A DNA stretch of 64,000 bases from Aquabacterium sp. (GTDB lineage Bacteria > Pseudomonadota > Gammaproteobacteria > Burkholderiales > Burkholderiaceae_C): contig NZ_JAIZVX010000001.1 in the NCBI RefSeq assembly GCF_021768455.1, positions 1 to 64,000 on the forward strand, read 5' to 3'. Below are positions 43,589-52,315 of the stretch, piece by piece. Made by a program: the position numbers and the translations under genes. The stretch's first letter is position 1. Every line of letters begins with the position of its first letter. The notes under the pieces were generated by a model. That model saw only the letters and a list, made by a program, of their open reading frames with translations, was not told where the DNA came from and did no database searches.

Positions 43589-44383
43589 ATGTCTGAAGCA
43601 TTCACCTCACTGAAGCTCACCCGTGATGCCGGCCTGGCCACGCTCACCATGACCCAGGCCCAACGTGGCAACCCGATTGACGGGACCTTCTGCCGCGAGT
43701 TTCGGCAAGCCGCCTTGAGCTTGTGGAACATGCCTGGGCTACGTGCCGTGCTGCTGCGCGCCGAAGGCCCCAACTTCAGCTTTGGCGGCGACATCAAATC
43801 CTTCGCGCCGCTACGCGAGAACCTCGGCGCGCCCATTCGCGAGTGGACGGCCGACCTGCATGCTGGCCTGTCTCGCTTCTGGCAGTTGCCAGTGCCGGTC
43901 GTGGCCGAGGTCCAAGGGTGGGCCATGGGGGGCGCCGTGGGCCTGCTGGCAGGATGCGACGTGGTGGTGGCCGCACAGTCGGCCAAGCTGGGTTCGGCCT
44001 TTGCGCAATTGGGCTTCAGCTGCGACTCGGGCTCCAGCGTGACGCTCAGCGCCCGCATGGGCGCGGCCAGAGCGCGGCGCTTCACCTTGCTGGCCGAGGT
44101 GCTCAAGAGCGAAGAGGCCCTGCAGGCCGGCCTGGTGGACAAGGTCGTGGCCGACGAGGAGCTGGCCGATCACTGCCAGATGCTGGCCACCGGCCTGGCC
44201 CAAGGCCCCTCGGTGGCCTACGGCGAAATCAAGCGCCTTTTCCTGCGCGTGGGTCAGCAATCCATGGAAGCGCAGCTCGAAGACGAGGCCTTGACCCTGG
44301 CTCGCGTGGCGGGCAGCCAGGATGCCCAGGAGGGCATTGCCGCCATGGCCGCACGCCGCAAGCCCAACTTTGTTGGCGCCTGA
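43589..44383 (+). CDS. Enoyl-CoA hydratase/isomerase family protein
   Basis: Crotonase-fold protein of 264 residues from ATG 43589 (AAAGGA about 8 nt upstream). Oxyanion-hole segments are NFSFGGDIKSFAPL and QGWAMGGAVGLLAGCDVVVA. The region normally carrying the catalytic Glu reads AKLGSAFAQLGFSCDSGSSVTLSARMG, without the usual PE or GAGGTQ, so it may be an isomerase or hydrolase rather than a hydratase. It sits 94 bp after the second membrane paralogue in the hydroxylase operon. Confidence 0.85.
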   Translation: MSEAFTSLKLTRDAGLATLTMTQAQRGNPIDGTFCREFRQAALSLWNMPGLRAVLLRAEGPNFSFGGDIKSFAPLRENLGAPIREWTADLHAGLSRFWQLPVPVVAEVQGWAMGGAVGLLAGCDVVVAAQSAKLGSAFAQLGFSCDSGSSVTLSARMGAARARRFTLLAEVLKSEEALQAGLVDKVVADEELADHCQMLATGLAQGPSVAYGEIKRLFLRVGQQSMEAQLEDEALTLARVAGSQDAQEGIAAMAARRKPNFVGA

Positions 44384-44409
44384 GCTACCGGGCAGAACGG
44401 AGCAACACC

Positions 44410-44781
44410 ATGAAACTGAGCTTGAGGCATGGCTTCTTTCTCGTCGTCGGCATTGCCGCGCTGTTCCTGACCTGGCCTCATGCCTTGGAATGGATGCGGC
44501 AGGGCGGCAACATCCTGAACCCCATTCAGTTCTTTGCCGACGCGATCAACGCAGGCGGCACCGCGGCCTTCCTCAGCATCGACATGGCCATCGCCTGGGT
44601 GGTGTTCATGGTGTGGGTGGTGATCGATGCCCAGCGCATCGGGATGGGCATCAAATGGGGCTGGTTCTTTGTGGGCCTGTCCTACATCGGTGTGTCGATG
44701 GCGTTCCCGATCTACCTGGTCACCCGCGAGCGCTTCATTGACGCCCGCAAGCAGGCCGAGGCCCAGCCGGGGCTCAACTGA
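44410..44781 (+). CDS. DUF2834 family small membrane protein
   Basis: A 123-residue protein with three or four hydrophobic helices: FFLVVGIAALFLTWPHAL, FLSIDMAIAWVVFMVWVVIDAQRIGM and WFFVGLSYIGVSMAFPIYLVTRER. The NAGGTAAFLSIDMAIAW and FPIYLVTRER features match DUF2834. ATG 44410 has GGAG about 7 nt upstream; the 352-aa track ORF is a shadow of the hydratase gene joined to this gene. Last gene of the hydroxylase operon. Function unknown. Confidence 0.82.
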   Translation: MKLSLRHGFFLVVGIAALFLTWPHALEWMRQGGNILNPIQFFADAINAGGTAAFLSIDMAIAWVVFMVWVVIDAQRIGMGIKWGWFFVGLSYIGVSMAFPIYLVTRERFIDARKQAEAQPGLN

Positions 44782-44803
44782 ATCGACGCTTAACACACCC
44801 AAC

Positions 44804-44835
44804 AAAAAGGGCCAGGGTGATTCCCTGGCCCTTTT
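44804..44835. terminator. Bidirectional rho-independent terminator
   Basis: AAAAAGGGCCAGGG-TGATT-CCCTGGCCCTTTT: a 9-bp GC-rich stem extended by A-T pairs, with a 5-nt loop and a T tract on either strand. It separates the convergent hydroxylase operon (stop 44781) and the envelope/phosphotransferase operon (stop 44850). Confidence 0.9.
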
Positions 44836-44849
44836 CACGTCAGGCTGGC

Positions 44850-45758
44850 TCAGGCCAGACCACCCCAAGGCAACCGGAAACCGCCCTCGCACAAACCATG
44901 GCCCCGAGTGCCATCGTCGAGCTGGTAGGCCATGATCTGCTCGCACAGCACAAAGTCGTCCTGCGGGAACAGCCAGCGGAAGACTGGGCGCCCCGTCACC
45001 TCCTGGCGCTTGCCGGTTTCATCCTTGAAAGCCCAGTGCAGCGTCTTCACGGTGAAAGGGTCCGCCAACTCGTATTCATTGTGGTCCTCGATGTCCTGCA
45101 CGCGCAGCCAGCGCTGGCCATCGTGGTACATGCGCAGGTAGCCGCTGCGCCCCTGCGTGTCGATGCCCCGGATGCCGCAGAAGGTGCGGCCGTCCTCGAA
45201 GACGGGCCAGGCCAGTCGGTAATGCTTCAAGGACGCCCAGTTGCGCACACCGGCGGCCACATCGCGGAAGCCATGGGCATCGATCTCGATGCGACGGCCC
45301 CGCACGGTCATGTGGCCGCGCACCTTGCAAGGCCCTTCCAGGTGCACATGGGCAATGTCATCCGAAAAATTGCCGCTCTCGCCCGAGCTCATGGCGATGC
45401 TGTCCGCCAAGGTGTGCAAGGTCTCCCAGACCAGGTCCAGAGAGAACTCGCCCTCGTCAAACCGGATGCGGCACTTCTTCAGGGGCTCGATCACCTCCAC
45501 ATGCATGCCGGCGATGTGCATGCCGCCTGCAGGCCGCTCCTTGATGTAGGGCAGTTGCAGATTGGTTCGCGTGAAGATGGGCAGGCCATCCTGAAAGGCA
45601 ATCAGCCAGCTGTTCGATTGCTGGGCATATTCCAGCAGGCCAATGCGGATCAGGCAACCTGCATTGGTTTGAGGGTCATAGGCATTGAAGTAATAGCTCT
45701 GGTTCCATTGGGCTTCGCCTTGGCCCGCCACATGGGCTTCAAATTTCTCGTGGTTCAT
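44850..45758 (-). CDS. Uncharacterised protein, possibly of the DUF7064/AttH-like beta-sandwich group
   Basis: A 302-residue soluble protein with many short beta-strand-like, Trp/Tyr-rich segments: AQWNQSYYFNAYDPQTNAGCLIRIGLLEY, CRIRFDEGEFSLDLVWE, ARRGHMTVRG-like HMTVRGRRIEIDAHGFRDV, and NWASLKHYRLAWPVFEDGRTFCGIRGID. Similar proteins seem to occur with phosphotransferases in hydrocarbon or steroid clusters; I recall the DUF7064 name only tentatively. ATG 45758 has GGAAG 6 nt upstream. It is the last gene of the minus-strand operon, just before the bidirectional terminator. Confidence 0.65.
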   Translation of the reverse strand: MNHEKFEAHVAGQGEAQWNQSYYFNAYDPQTNAGCLIRIGLLEYAQQSNSWLIAFQDGLPIFTRTNLQLPYIKERPAGGMHIAGMHVEVIEPLKKCRIRFDEGEFSLDLVWETLHTLADSIAMSSGESGNFSDDIAHVHLEGPCKVRGHMTVRGRRIEIDAHGFRDVAAGVRNWASLKHYRLAWPVFEDGRTFCGIRGIDTQGRSGYLRMYHDGQRWLRVQDIEDHNEYELADPFTVKTLHWAFKDETGKRQEVTGRPVFRWLFPQDDFVLCEQIMAYQLDDGTRGHGLCEGGFRLPWGGLA

Positions 45759-45778
45759 GTTTGCTTCCTGTGCAGGCG

Positions 45779-46342
45779 TCATCGCGCCTCGGTGGATGTC
45801 GATGGGTCAAAAACGGCGGCCAGCAACGTGCCGATGTCGGGCAGGTCCTCCGGCCTGGCTTCCCAGCCCTGCGCGACCAGCCAGGCGCGCTCACGCAGCA
45901 ACTGGGCCCGGCTGGTGTCGAGCACAATGCGCTCCAGCGCGGTGGGGATTTCTGCCTTCGCATAAGCCTCCTGCAGGAAGCTGCCACTGACGGCGCGCAA
46001 CTGCCGCACGGCTTCCAGCACCTCCTGGGGCTCGGCCATCGCACGGGCCCGCACCTGGCTGGCCAGCGCCACACCTTGCTTGAGCGCCGCGGCGCTGGCC
46101 TCGCTGGCCGCGTCACCATCGGCCAGAGCAAGCAGTTGTTGGCCCATGTCCAGCAGGCGGGTCAACTCGTCACAGTCGTAGCGGTACTGCAGGGGCAGCT
46201 GCTTGCTCATCAACTGCAGCAGACCCATGCACAAGCGGGCCTGCTCTTGCGCCAGCTGATTCTGGTCGTCAATGGCGGGCAGGATCACATCGCTCATGGC
46301 CTTGAGGATGCTGCGGATCTGGATGTCGGGGCGCATCTGCAT
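45779..46342 (-). CDS. Uncharacterised helical protein
   Basis: No recognised family. The 187-residue protein appears all-helical (ALKQGVALASQVRARAMAEPQEVLEAVRQLRAV), with no signal peptide or membrane segment. ATG 46342 follows the phosphotransferase stop by 2 bp and has GGAG upstream; the TTG used by the track is less likely. It lies between the phosphotransferase gene and the DUF7064-like gene and may be an accessory of the phosphotransferase. Confidence 0.68.
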   Translation of the reverse strand: MQMRPDIQIRSILKAMSDVILPAIDDQNQLAQEQARLCMGLLQLMSKQLPLQYRYDCDELTRLLDMGQQLLALADGDAASEASAAALKQGVALASQVRARAMAEPQEVLEAVRQLRAVSGSFLQEAYAKAEIPTALERIVLDTSRAQLLRERAWLVAQGWEARPEDLPDIGTLLAAVFDPSTSTEAR

Positions 46343-46343
46343 G

Positions 46344-47537
46344 TCAGGCTCCTTGTTCAATCAGGTTTTGCATGTCGGCCATCAACATGGCGCTGATACC
46401 CATGAGCCAGGTCACCAGCACGTCCTGGTGCGTTTTGCCATTTCGTGCAATGCGGTAGCCCGTGCCCAAGGTCAAGGTCACCATCGAATACGCGTTGTAG
46501 ACCTTGTACCAATGCAGCGCCTTGGGGTTCACCGTCAGACCGCTGGCTTGTTGGTAGGCATCGAAGAAGGCGCCCTCAGGCATCAGGCCGCACACCAGGA
46601 ACTGCCCCTTGTCATCGTTGCTGCCGAAGGCGGGGCTGGTCGTCCAGGCCAGATCCTGGTGGGGGTCACCGATGCGGCCCAGCTCCCAATCCAGCCAGGC
46701 AGATATCCGGCAATCGGCCTCGGTGAACAGGAAGTTGCCCACACGGTAGTCGGAATGCACCACGCAGGGCTTGTCCAGCACCGGCATGTGTCGTCGCAGC
46801 CATGCCGAGACCAGCCGCATCAAAGGCACGTCCTCATCGGCGTCTTCTTCCCAGACGCGCTCCCAGTTGTTGACGCCCCACAAGGCGCATTGCGTGCCCG
46901 GCTCGGGTACGTCGAAGGCCGACAGGTCTGCCTGCCGGTGGTCCATGCGGTGGATCAGGGCCAGATGCTCGACAAACTGCGGGGCCAGCTTGTGGCGAAC
47001 GGCGTCGGGCAGCCTGGTCTGCAAGCCACTGACCCCGCTGGTGGTCTGGCTGGGCTTGGTCACCCCCTCGGCAAAGCCGTAGACCAGTGCCGGGTAGGGC
47101 AGAAACTCTCCGTGGGCGTCGCACCAGAAGACCGGAGGCACCGGCACGACGGCCTGCGCCGCCCGAATCAGCTGGTACTCGCGCAGGCGGCTGGTCTCGA
47201 CGATGGACTCGGAAGGCTCCATGCGCAAGACCATGCGCGTCAGCTGGTGGCCAACACCCGGTTGCGTCCAATCCAGCACGAAGGACATCTGCAATTTGGA
47301 CGCACCGCCAGACAGCCAGCGTGCTTCTGTGATCTCGAAGGCGCCTTTGTGATGGGCGGCGATCAGCGCCTTCACGCCATCGACCAGGGTGTGCAGGGCC
47401 AATGGCGCAAAGCCGGGGCCGGCGCGACGCTCCAGGCGCCTGGTGAGGATGCGGTCGATTTCCCGCTCGGTCGGGTAGCGCTGACGCATGGCAGCGATCC
47501 ACGCTGCGGAAGGTTTGTCTCGGTCTATGACTTGCAT
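46344..47537 (-). CDS. Phosphotransferase family protein (APH/ACAD10-like kinase)
   Basis: Aminoglycoside-phosphotransferase-fold protein of 397 residues. It has WLSGGASKLQMSFVL (nucleotide loop), RMEP and YALVYGF-like PALVYGFAEG, the catalytic loop VVHSDYRVGNFLF (Asp and Asn) and the metal-binding WLDWELGRIGDPHQDLAW. The group includes ACAD10/11-type kinases that phosphorylate 4-hydroxyacyl-CoAs in beta-oxidation; the substrate here is unknown. ATG 47537 has an AAGGA site at good distance; ATG 47543 and 47576 are alternatives. It lies 60 bp after the second DUF1329 gene. Confidence 0.85.
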   Translation of the reverse strand: MQVIDRDKPSAAWIAAMRQRYPTEREIDRILTRRLERRAGPGFAPLALHTLVDGVKALIAAHHKGAFEITEARWLSGGASKLQMSFVLDWTQPGVGHQLTRMVLRMEPSESIVETSRLREYQLIRAAQAVVPVPPVFWCDAHGEFLPYPALVYGFAEGVTKPSQTTSGVSGLQTRLPDAVRHKLAPQFVEHLALIHRMDHRQADLSAFDVPEPGTQCALWGVNNWERVWEEDADEDVPLMRLVSAWLRRHMPVLDKPCVVHSDYRVGNFLFTEADCRISAWLDWELGRIGDPHQDLAWTTSPAFGSNDDKGQFLVCGLMPEGAFFDAYQQASGLTVNPKALHWYKVYNAYSMVTLTLGTGYRIARNGKTHQDVLVTWLMGISAMLMADMQNLIEQGA

Positions 47538-47597
47538 GGGCATTCCTTGTTGGGCAAGGCCGTTCGACAGGTGCATGCCACCAAAGGTGGTCTGCGC

Positions 47598-48866
47598 TCA
47601 GTGGCCTGCGCGCCGCAAGGCGTCAGGCTGAAAATCCTGGGTGCGCCCTGCCTGACCAAATTGCCAGGGGGCGCTGTAGCCGTTGTCCAGCCCCGTGAGC
47701 ACATAGCTCTTGTTGCTGAAATCGAACCACCACTCGAATCGGTAAGCAGGTACGGGCACCGTGTAGACCTGCATCAGACCGTGTACGCCCGCCCGCCACA
47801 GCTGGCCCTTGGCGTCATAGGCCTCGCTGAGCAACACGGCCCAGCTGTCCTCGTCGAGATAGAAAACGCGGCGCGCGTAGACATGGGTCTGCCCGGCCTT
47901 GAGGGTGGCCTCGACCTGCCACACCCGATGCAGCTCGAAGCGCATCAACTCCGGGGCAGGTGATCCTGGCAAGGCGATGCGTGTGTACGGGATGCGCTTG
48001 TCCGCGATGCGGTAGTTGTTGTAGGGCACGTAAAGCTCACGCTTGCCCACCAGCGTCCAGTCGTAGCGATCAGGTCGGCCGTTGTAGCCATCGTATTGGT
48101 CGACGATGGCCAGGCCGTCCGCGGCGTTCTGCGCGCTGTCATAGGCCAGGTCGGGTGCCCGCCGAACACGCCGCTGACCGGCGTTGTAAACCCAGGCACG
48201 GCGCTCGGCCTGTGTCCTGGGGTCTGGCTCGTGCACGAGGTAGATCGTGCCCACCAGATCGGCCGGGCTCAGGAAGTGCAGCCTGGACACGAACAACCGA
48301 TCGGGCTGATGCTCGTCGAGCAACGCCTCATAGACCTTGTCTTCATGGACCCCAATTTGCTGGGCGTGGCCATTGGCTCGCACAACAAAGGTGTCCACGT
48401 CGCGCCTGACGCCCCCGCCCTGGTCACGCAGCAGGTGGTTGGTGATGGCCTCCAGCCCATTGCGTGGCGTCACAAAGGGCACTGCCGCGGCATTGGCCCG
48501 GAAAGCTGCCGTCCGGTGGCTGGCATACACATGCATGCGAAAGGCCGGCGCCTGCTTGAGCAAGGCCAGCAAGCCAGGGCTCAGACAGGGCTGATGGGTG
48601 GGCGAGGCGGCACTTGCCGCGTCGATCACGTGCAAGGGCTTCTCGTCAGGGAAAGGGTCGACCAGGCCCTGCCCCGCCAGCCATCCCGGTGGAGGCTGAG
48701 ACAGCCCACCGCGCCACGGCGGAATGCTGCCCTGGGCGTTACCCGCGAGCTCGGCGCCCACTGACGTCAGCCCGACGGGCGCCCCCTGCGCAGACATAAC
48801 CCACACAAGGCTCAGCCTGACAGCGCACCCAAGGGCCCCTGTCATCCCGAGTCGGTACGCCGTCAT
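47598..48866 (-). CDS. DUF1329 domain protein (second, diverged copy)
   Basis: Envelope protein of 422 residues with a signal peptide (hydrophobic stretch to about residue 29, AQG-A cleavage). DUF1329 features are SIPPWRGGLSQPPPGW, DPFPDEKPLHVID, RTQAERRAWVYNAGQRRVRRAPDLAYD, DRYDWTLVGKRELYVPYNNYRI and RFELHRVWQVEATLKAGQTHVYARRVFYLDEDSW. Its paralogue is at 52316-53671. The track ORF of 586 aa runs back into the RND gene; ATG 48866 lies 5 bp after the RND stop. DUF1329 proteins are periplasmic or outer-membrane associated and commonly accompany DUF1302 and RND proteins, probably in uptake or export of hydrophobic compounds. Confidence 0.85.
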   Translation of the reverse strand: MTAYRLGMTGALGCAVRLSLVWVMSAQGAPVGLTSVGAELAGNAQGSIPPWRGGLSQPPPGWLAGQGLVDPFPDEKPLHVIDAASAASPTHQPCLSPGLLALLKQAPAFRMHVYASHRTAAFRANAAAVPFVTPRNGLEAITNHLLRDQGGGVRRDVDTFVVRANGHAQQIGVHEDKVYEALLDEHQPDRLFVSRLHFLSPADLVGTIYLVHEPDPRTQAERRAWVYNAGQRRVRRAPDLAYDSAQNAADGLAIVDQYDGYNGRPDRYDWTLVGKRELYVPYNNYRIADKRIPYTRIALPGSPAPELMRFELHRVWQVEATLKAGQTHVYARRVFYLDEDSWAVLLSEAYDAKGQLWRAGVHGLMQVYTVPVPAYRFEWWFDFSNKSYVLTGLDNGYSAPWQFGQAGRTQDFQPDALRRAGH

Positions 48867-48871
48867 GTCAC

Positions 48872-51286
48872 TCAGCCCTTGGCGGGCAGGCGATCCGGCA
48901 CGATCCAGGCAGCCAGACCGGGCAAGAGGAAGATCGCACCAAACACGTTGACCAGGAACATGAAGGCCAGCAACACGCCCATGTCGGCCTGGAACTTCAG
49001 CGTGGAGAATGTCCAGGTGATCACCGAGATGGTCATCATCGCAGCCGTGAAGATGGATGCCGTGCCGCGCTGCTTGAGCGAGGCCACGAAGGCGTCGCGC
49101 AGGTTCATGCCGCTGTGGGCCATCTCGTGGCGCATGCGCTCGAACAGGTAGATGCCGTAGTCGACCCCCACGCCGACGCTGATGGCGATCACCGGCAAGG
49201 TGTTCACTTTCACGCCGATGGACAGCATGGCCATGATGGCGTTGCAAAGCAGCGTGACTAGCGCCAAAGGCAGGATCACACACAAGGTGATCCGAACCGA
49301 GCGGAAGGTCACCAGGCACAACAGGCTCACCGCGGCGAACAGGGTCAGGTTGACCCACTTGTCGGACTGTTCGACCACCTCATTGGTCGCCGCCATCACG
49401 CCGATGTTGCCCGAGGCCAGACGGAAGGTGATGCCCTGGCCATCGTGTGTCTTCTTGAAGGCCTGGACCTTGTCGACGATGCGGCGAATCGTGGTGGCCT
49501 GGTGGTCGATCGGGAAGACCGAAATGGGGATGGCGTTGCACTGGGTGTTGCGGAACTCATTGCCCAGCCGCGATGCAAACCCGGTGGCCTGCGCGATTTG
49601 CTCGCGCGTTTCCGGCAGCACGCGCCACTTCACCCAGCCTTCTGAAAAGTCCTGCGTGACCTTGCCAATGAACGAGGCCATGCCGCGCACCGCGGCCACG
49701 CCTTCGGTCTGACGCATGTCGGACTCGAAGGCCTCGACCTTGGCCAGCACCTCTCGGTTCAGACAAGGCGAGGCGTCCCCTTCCAGTTCGGCAATCACCT
49801 GCAGCACGTCCAGGCCAATGGCGAAGTGGCTGGTCACCACCTGGACATCCTGGTTGTAGCGGGTGTCGGCGCGCAACTCAGGCACGCCCGTACCCAGGTC
49901 GCCAATCTTGAGGTCACGCACCTCGTACAGACCGAATGCCGTCAGCGCCACGCTCAAGGACAGGGGTAGCATGGCACCGCGGCGCGTGGCCAGAAAGCCC
50001 AGACGCTCCCAGAACCAGTCACCTGCCGTTTCCTTGCCCTCGAGCTTCTTGGCCCTGGATGGCGACAGCTTCATGTAGGACAGCAAGATGGGCAAGAGCA
50101 CCTTGTTGGTGGCGATCATCACCGTCACGCCGATGGTGGCCGTGAGTGCCAGCTCGCGCACGATCTCGATGTCCACGATCGCGATCACGATGAAACCCAC
50201 CGCATTGGCCAGCAAGGCGGTGGCGCCGGGTATGAACAGGTTCACGAAGCAATTGCGCGACGCCGTGATGCCATCCTGGCCCGCCAGTGTCTCCAGCTTC
50301 CAGGCATTGGTCATCTGCACCGCGTGCGACACGCCGATGGCAAAGATCAGGAAAGGCACCAGGATGGACATCGGGTCCAGGCCCATGCCCAACAGCGGGA
50401 GGATGCCCATCAGCCAGACCACGGGAATGGCCGCAGCGAGCAGCACCCAATAGGTCAGCATGGCCGAACCCGAATACCAGTAAAGCATCACCGCCGTGAC
50501 CACAAAGGCCAGGGCAAAGAACTTGATCACACCACTGGCGCCCTGCGCGATGTCGGCACTGGACTTGGCAAAGCCCACGATGTGCACGGACATCTTGCTG
50601 TTCTCGTACCGGGACCGGATGTCTTCGAGCTGGGCACCGACCTGCCGGAGGTCCAGACGCTCGCCGGTCTCGGGGTCGCGGTCCTGCAAGGTGGCCGACA
50701 CGATGGTGGCCGAGCCATCATTCGACACGATGCGCCCCCCCCAATCGGACTTGGCCAGGTTCTGCCGGATGGCCGACAGCTGATCGGGCGCCCCCTTGAA
50801 GTCTGCCGACACGATGGGCCCGCCCTTGAAGCCCTCTTCCACCACCTCGTTCCAGCGCACATTCGGCGTGACCAGCGAGGTCAACGAACTGCGCTCGATG
50901 CCCTTGATGTAGAAGAGCTCGTCGGTGATCTTGCGCACCGCATCGATGCCATCCTTGGAGAACACATCCCCCTGGCGAACCTTGACCGCGATCAGCACCT
51001 TGTCCGCACCACCAAAGTCGCTCTGGTACTTGGTGAAGGTCTGCATGAACTCATGGTGCAGCGGGATCATCTTGGTGAACCCAGCCGTCACATGCAGCCG
51101 CGTGGCGGACAAGCCCAGCAGCACGGTCACCAGAATGCCCAGTGTCAGCCACAGCTTGCGCATGCGAAAGATGCCGTCGGCCACGCGAGCGATCAGGCGC
51201 TCGGAAGGGGCGACCACAGGGTCTGGCTGCACGGCCGATCCTGGCGTAACGGACTCGATCGTGTCCTCGTCGGGGATGGAAAGCAT
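48872..51286 (-). CDS. RND/MMPL-family transporter permease
   Basis: Inner-membrane transporter of 804 residues with the RND duplication: a first transmembrane helix (WLTLGILVTVLLGLSAT), a large periplasmic loop, helices from about residue 240, a second loop after residue 430 (DLGTGVPELRADTRYNQDV), and a final helix bundle with VIAISVGVGVDYGIYLFERMRHEM and SVITWTFSTLKF. It resembles MMPL/HpnN-like lipid transporters more than tripartite drug pumps, and no membrane-fusion protein is encoded nearby. Start ATG 51286; the TTG at 51304 is unlikely. It probably moves a hydrophobic substrate together with the DUF1302/DUF1329 proteins. Confidence 0.88.
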   Translation of the reverse strand: MLSIPDEDTIESVTPGSAVQPDPVVAPSERLIARVADGIFRMRKLWLTLGILVTVLLGLSATRLHVTAGFTKMIPLHHEFMQTFTKYQSDFGGADKVLIAVKVRQGDVFSKDGIDAVRKITDELFYIKGIERSSLTSLVTPNVRWNEVVEEGFKGGPIVSADFKGAPDQLSAIRQNLAKSDWGGRIVSNDGSATIVSATLQDRDPETGERLDLRQVGAQLEDIRSRYENSKMSVHIVGFAKSSADIAQGASGVIKFFALAFVVTAVMLYWYSGSAMLTYWVLLAAAIPVVWLMGILPLLGMGLDPMSILVPFLIFAIGVSHAVQMTNAWKLETLAGQDGITASRNCFVNLFIPGATALLANAVGFIVIAIVDIEIVRELALTATIGVTVMIATNKVLLPILLSYMKLSPSRAKKLEGKETAGDWFWERLGFLATRRGAMLPLSLSVALTAFGLYEVRDLKIGDLGTGVPELRADTRYNQDVQVVTSHFAIGLDVLQVIAELEGDASPCLNREVLAKVEAFESDMRQTEGVAAVRGMASFIGKVTQDFSEGWVKWRVLPETREQIAQATGFASRLGNEFRNTQCNAIPISVFPIDHQATTIRRIVDKVQAFKKTHDGQGITFRLASGNIGVMAATNEVVEQSDKWVNLTLFAAVSLLCLVTFRSVRITLCVILPLALVTLLCNAIMAMLSIGVKVNTLPVIAISVGVGVDYGIYLFERMRHEMAHSGMNLRDAFVASLKQRGTASIFTAAMMTISVITWTFSTLKFQADMGVLLAFMFLVNVFGAIFLLPGLAAWIVPDRLPAKG

Positions 51287-51317
51287 GGTGGTTTTCAACT
51301 TCAACTTTCGATGTCAA

Positions 51318-52298
51318 TCAGGGCTTGCTGACTGGTGCGGGGCGCGTGGCAGCACGGTCCTGGCGCCCTGCCACCAGATAGCCCACATAGACCAGGGCAC
51401 CGTCTCTGGCAAAGCTGGCCTGGGCGAGCGGCAAACGAACAGGCACATTGCTGGACGAAAAATTGCGGCCGTTGTCGGCACTGACGGCCATCACGCCATC
51501 GTTGCCAACCAGCACCACTTGGCCATTGGGACCGATGGCGCCGCCGTTGATGGCCACCACGGCGGGAAAGCTCACCTTGCTCCAGGTCTTCCCCTCGTCG
51601 CTGGATCGGAACACATTGCCACGCATGCCGTACACCAGCCAGGCACCGTCAGACAGCGCCAGGGCGCCGAAGAGCGAGCCCTCATAGGGCGAGCTGAGCG
51701 CCGCCCACGTGCTGCCGCCATCACTGGAGACGGCCAAGGTGCCGGACTCGCCCACCAGCAGCAACTTGCCGCCAGCTTCGATCACCTTGGAGATGTGCCG
51801 ATCGAACTCGGGCGAAATGGTGGGCTGGCGCACCCAGGTCAAGCCTCGGTCCGACGACACCAGATAGAGCCCGAATGAGCCGTAGGCCACAAAGCGCCCA
51901 TCGTGGAGTGCCGTGACACCCAGGATGGAGTCGGTTCCGGCATCCTTGACGGCGACCTTCGCCCAGCTCTGTCCGCCATCGGCCGATCGCAGCAAGGAAC
52001 CGCCATGGCCCACCGCCAGACCGACCTCACCCTGGAAGGCCAGTGCCGTCAGCGTGCGATCGGTCAAGGCCTGGCCCATCTGCCAGGTGCGGCCCTGGTC
52101 GAGCGAGGTCACGATGGCCCCCCGCTCGCCCACGGCCACGAGCCTGCCCGCCACGGCTTGGACGTCAAACAGCGCCAACCTGGTCACGTCTACCGACGCG
52201 GCGACCGGCCCCGACACGGAGTGACCGAGCTGATGCCAGCCCCCCAACCCCAGGGCCGAGGCCAGGACCATCGCCTTCATGTACTTGGGCATGTGCAT
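51318..52298 (-). CDS. YCF48/BNR-repeat beta-propeller protein
   Basis: Exported beta-propeller of about 326 residues. A signal-like N-terminus MHMPKYMKAMVLASALGLGGW is followed by repeats with SxDxGxTW Asp-box motifs: SLDQGRTWQ, SADGGQSWAK, SSDRGLTWVR, SSDGGSTWAA, SSDEGKTWSK, SADNGRNFSS. Six Asp boxes are visible. ATG 52298 or 52292 are both plausible; the track start at 52364 overlaps the upstream gene. YCF48-like proteins often accompany DUF1329/DUF1302/RND genes, perhaps as a periplasmic assembly or scaffold factor. Confidence 0.85.
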   Translation of the reverse strand: MHMPKYMKAMVLASALGLGGWHQLGHSVSGPVAASVDVTRLALFDVQAVAGRLVAVGERGAIVTSLDQGRTWQMGQALTDRTLTALAFQGEVGLAVGHGGSLLRSADGGQSWAKVAVKDAGTDSILGVTALHDGRFVAYGSFGLYLVSSDRGLTWVRQPTISPEFDRHISKVIEAGGKLLLVGESGTLAVSSDGGSTWAALSSPYEGSLFGALALSDGAWLVYGMRGNVFRSSDEGKTWSKVSFPAVVAINGGAIGPNGQVVLVGNDGVMAVSADNGRNFSSSNVPVRLPLAQASFARDGALVYVGYLVAGRQDRAATRPAPVSKP

Positions 52299-52315
52299 CG
52301 TGTGCTCCGCGGCGT

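Noticed and set aside
47598-49358. Apparent 586-aa fusion of an RND segment with DUF1329
   Set aside because: The first 164 codons are the RND gene in another frame; a signal peptide begins at ATG 48866.
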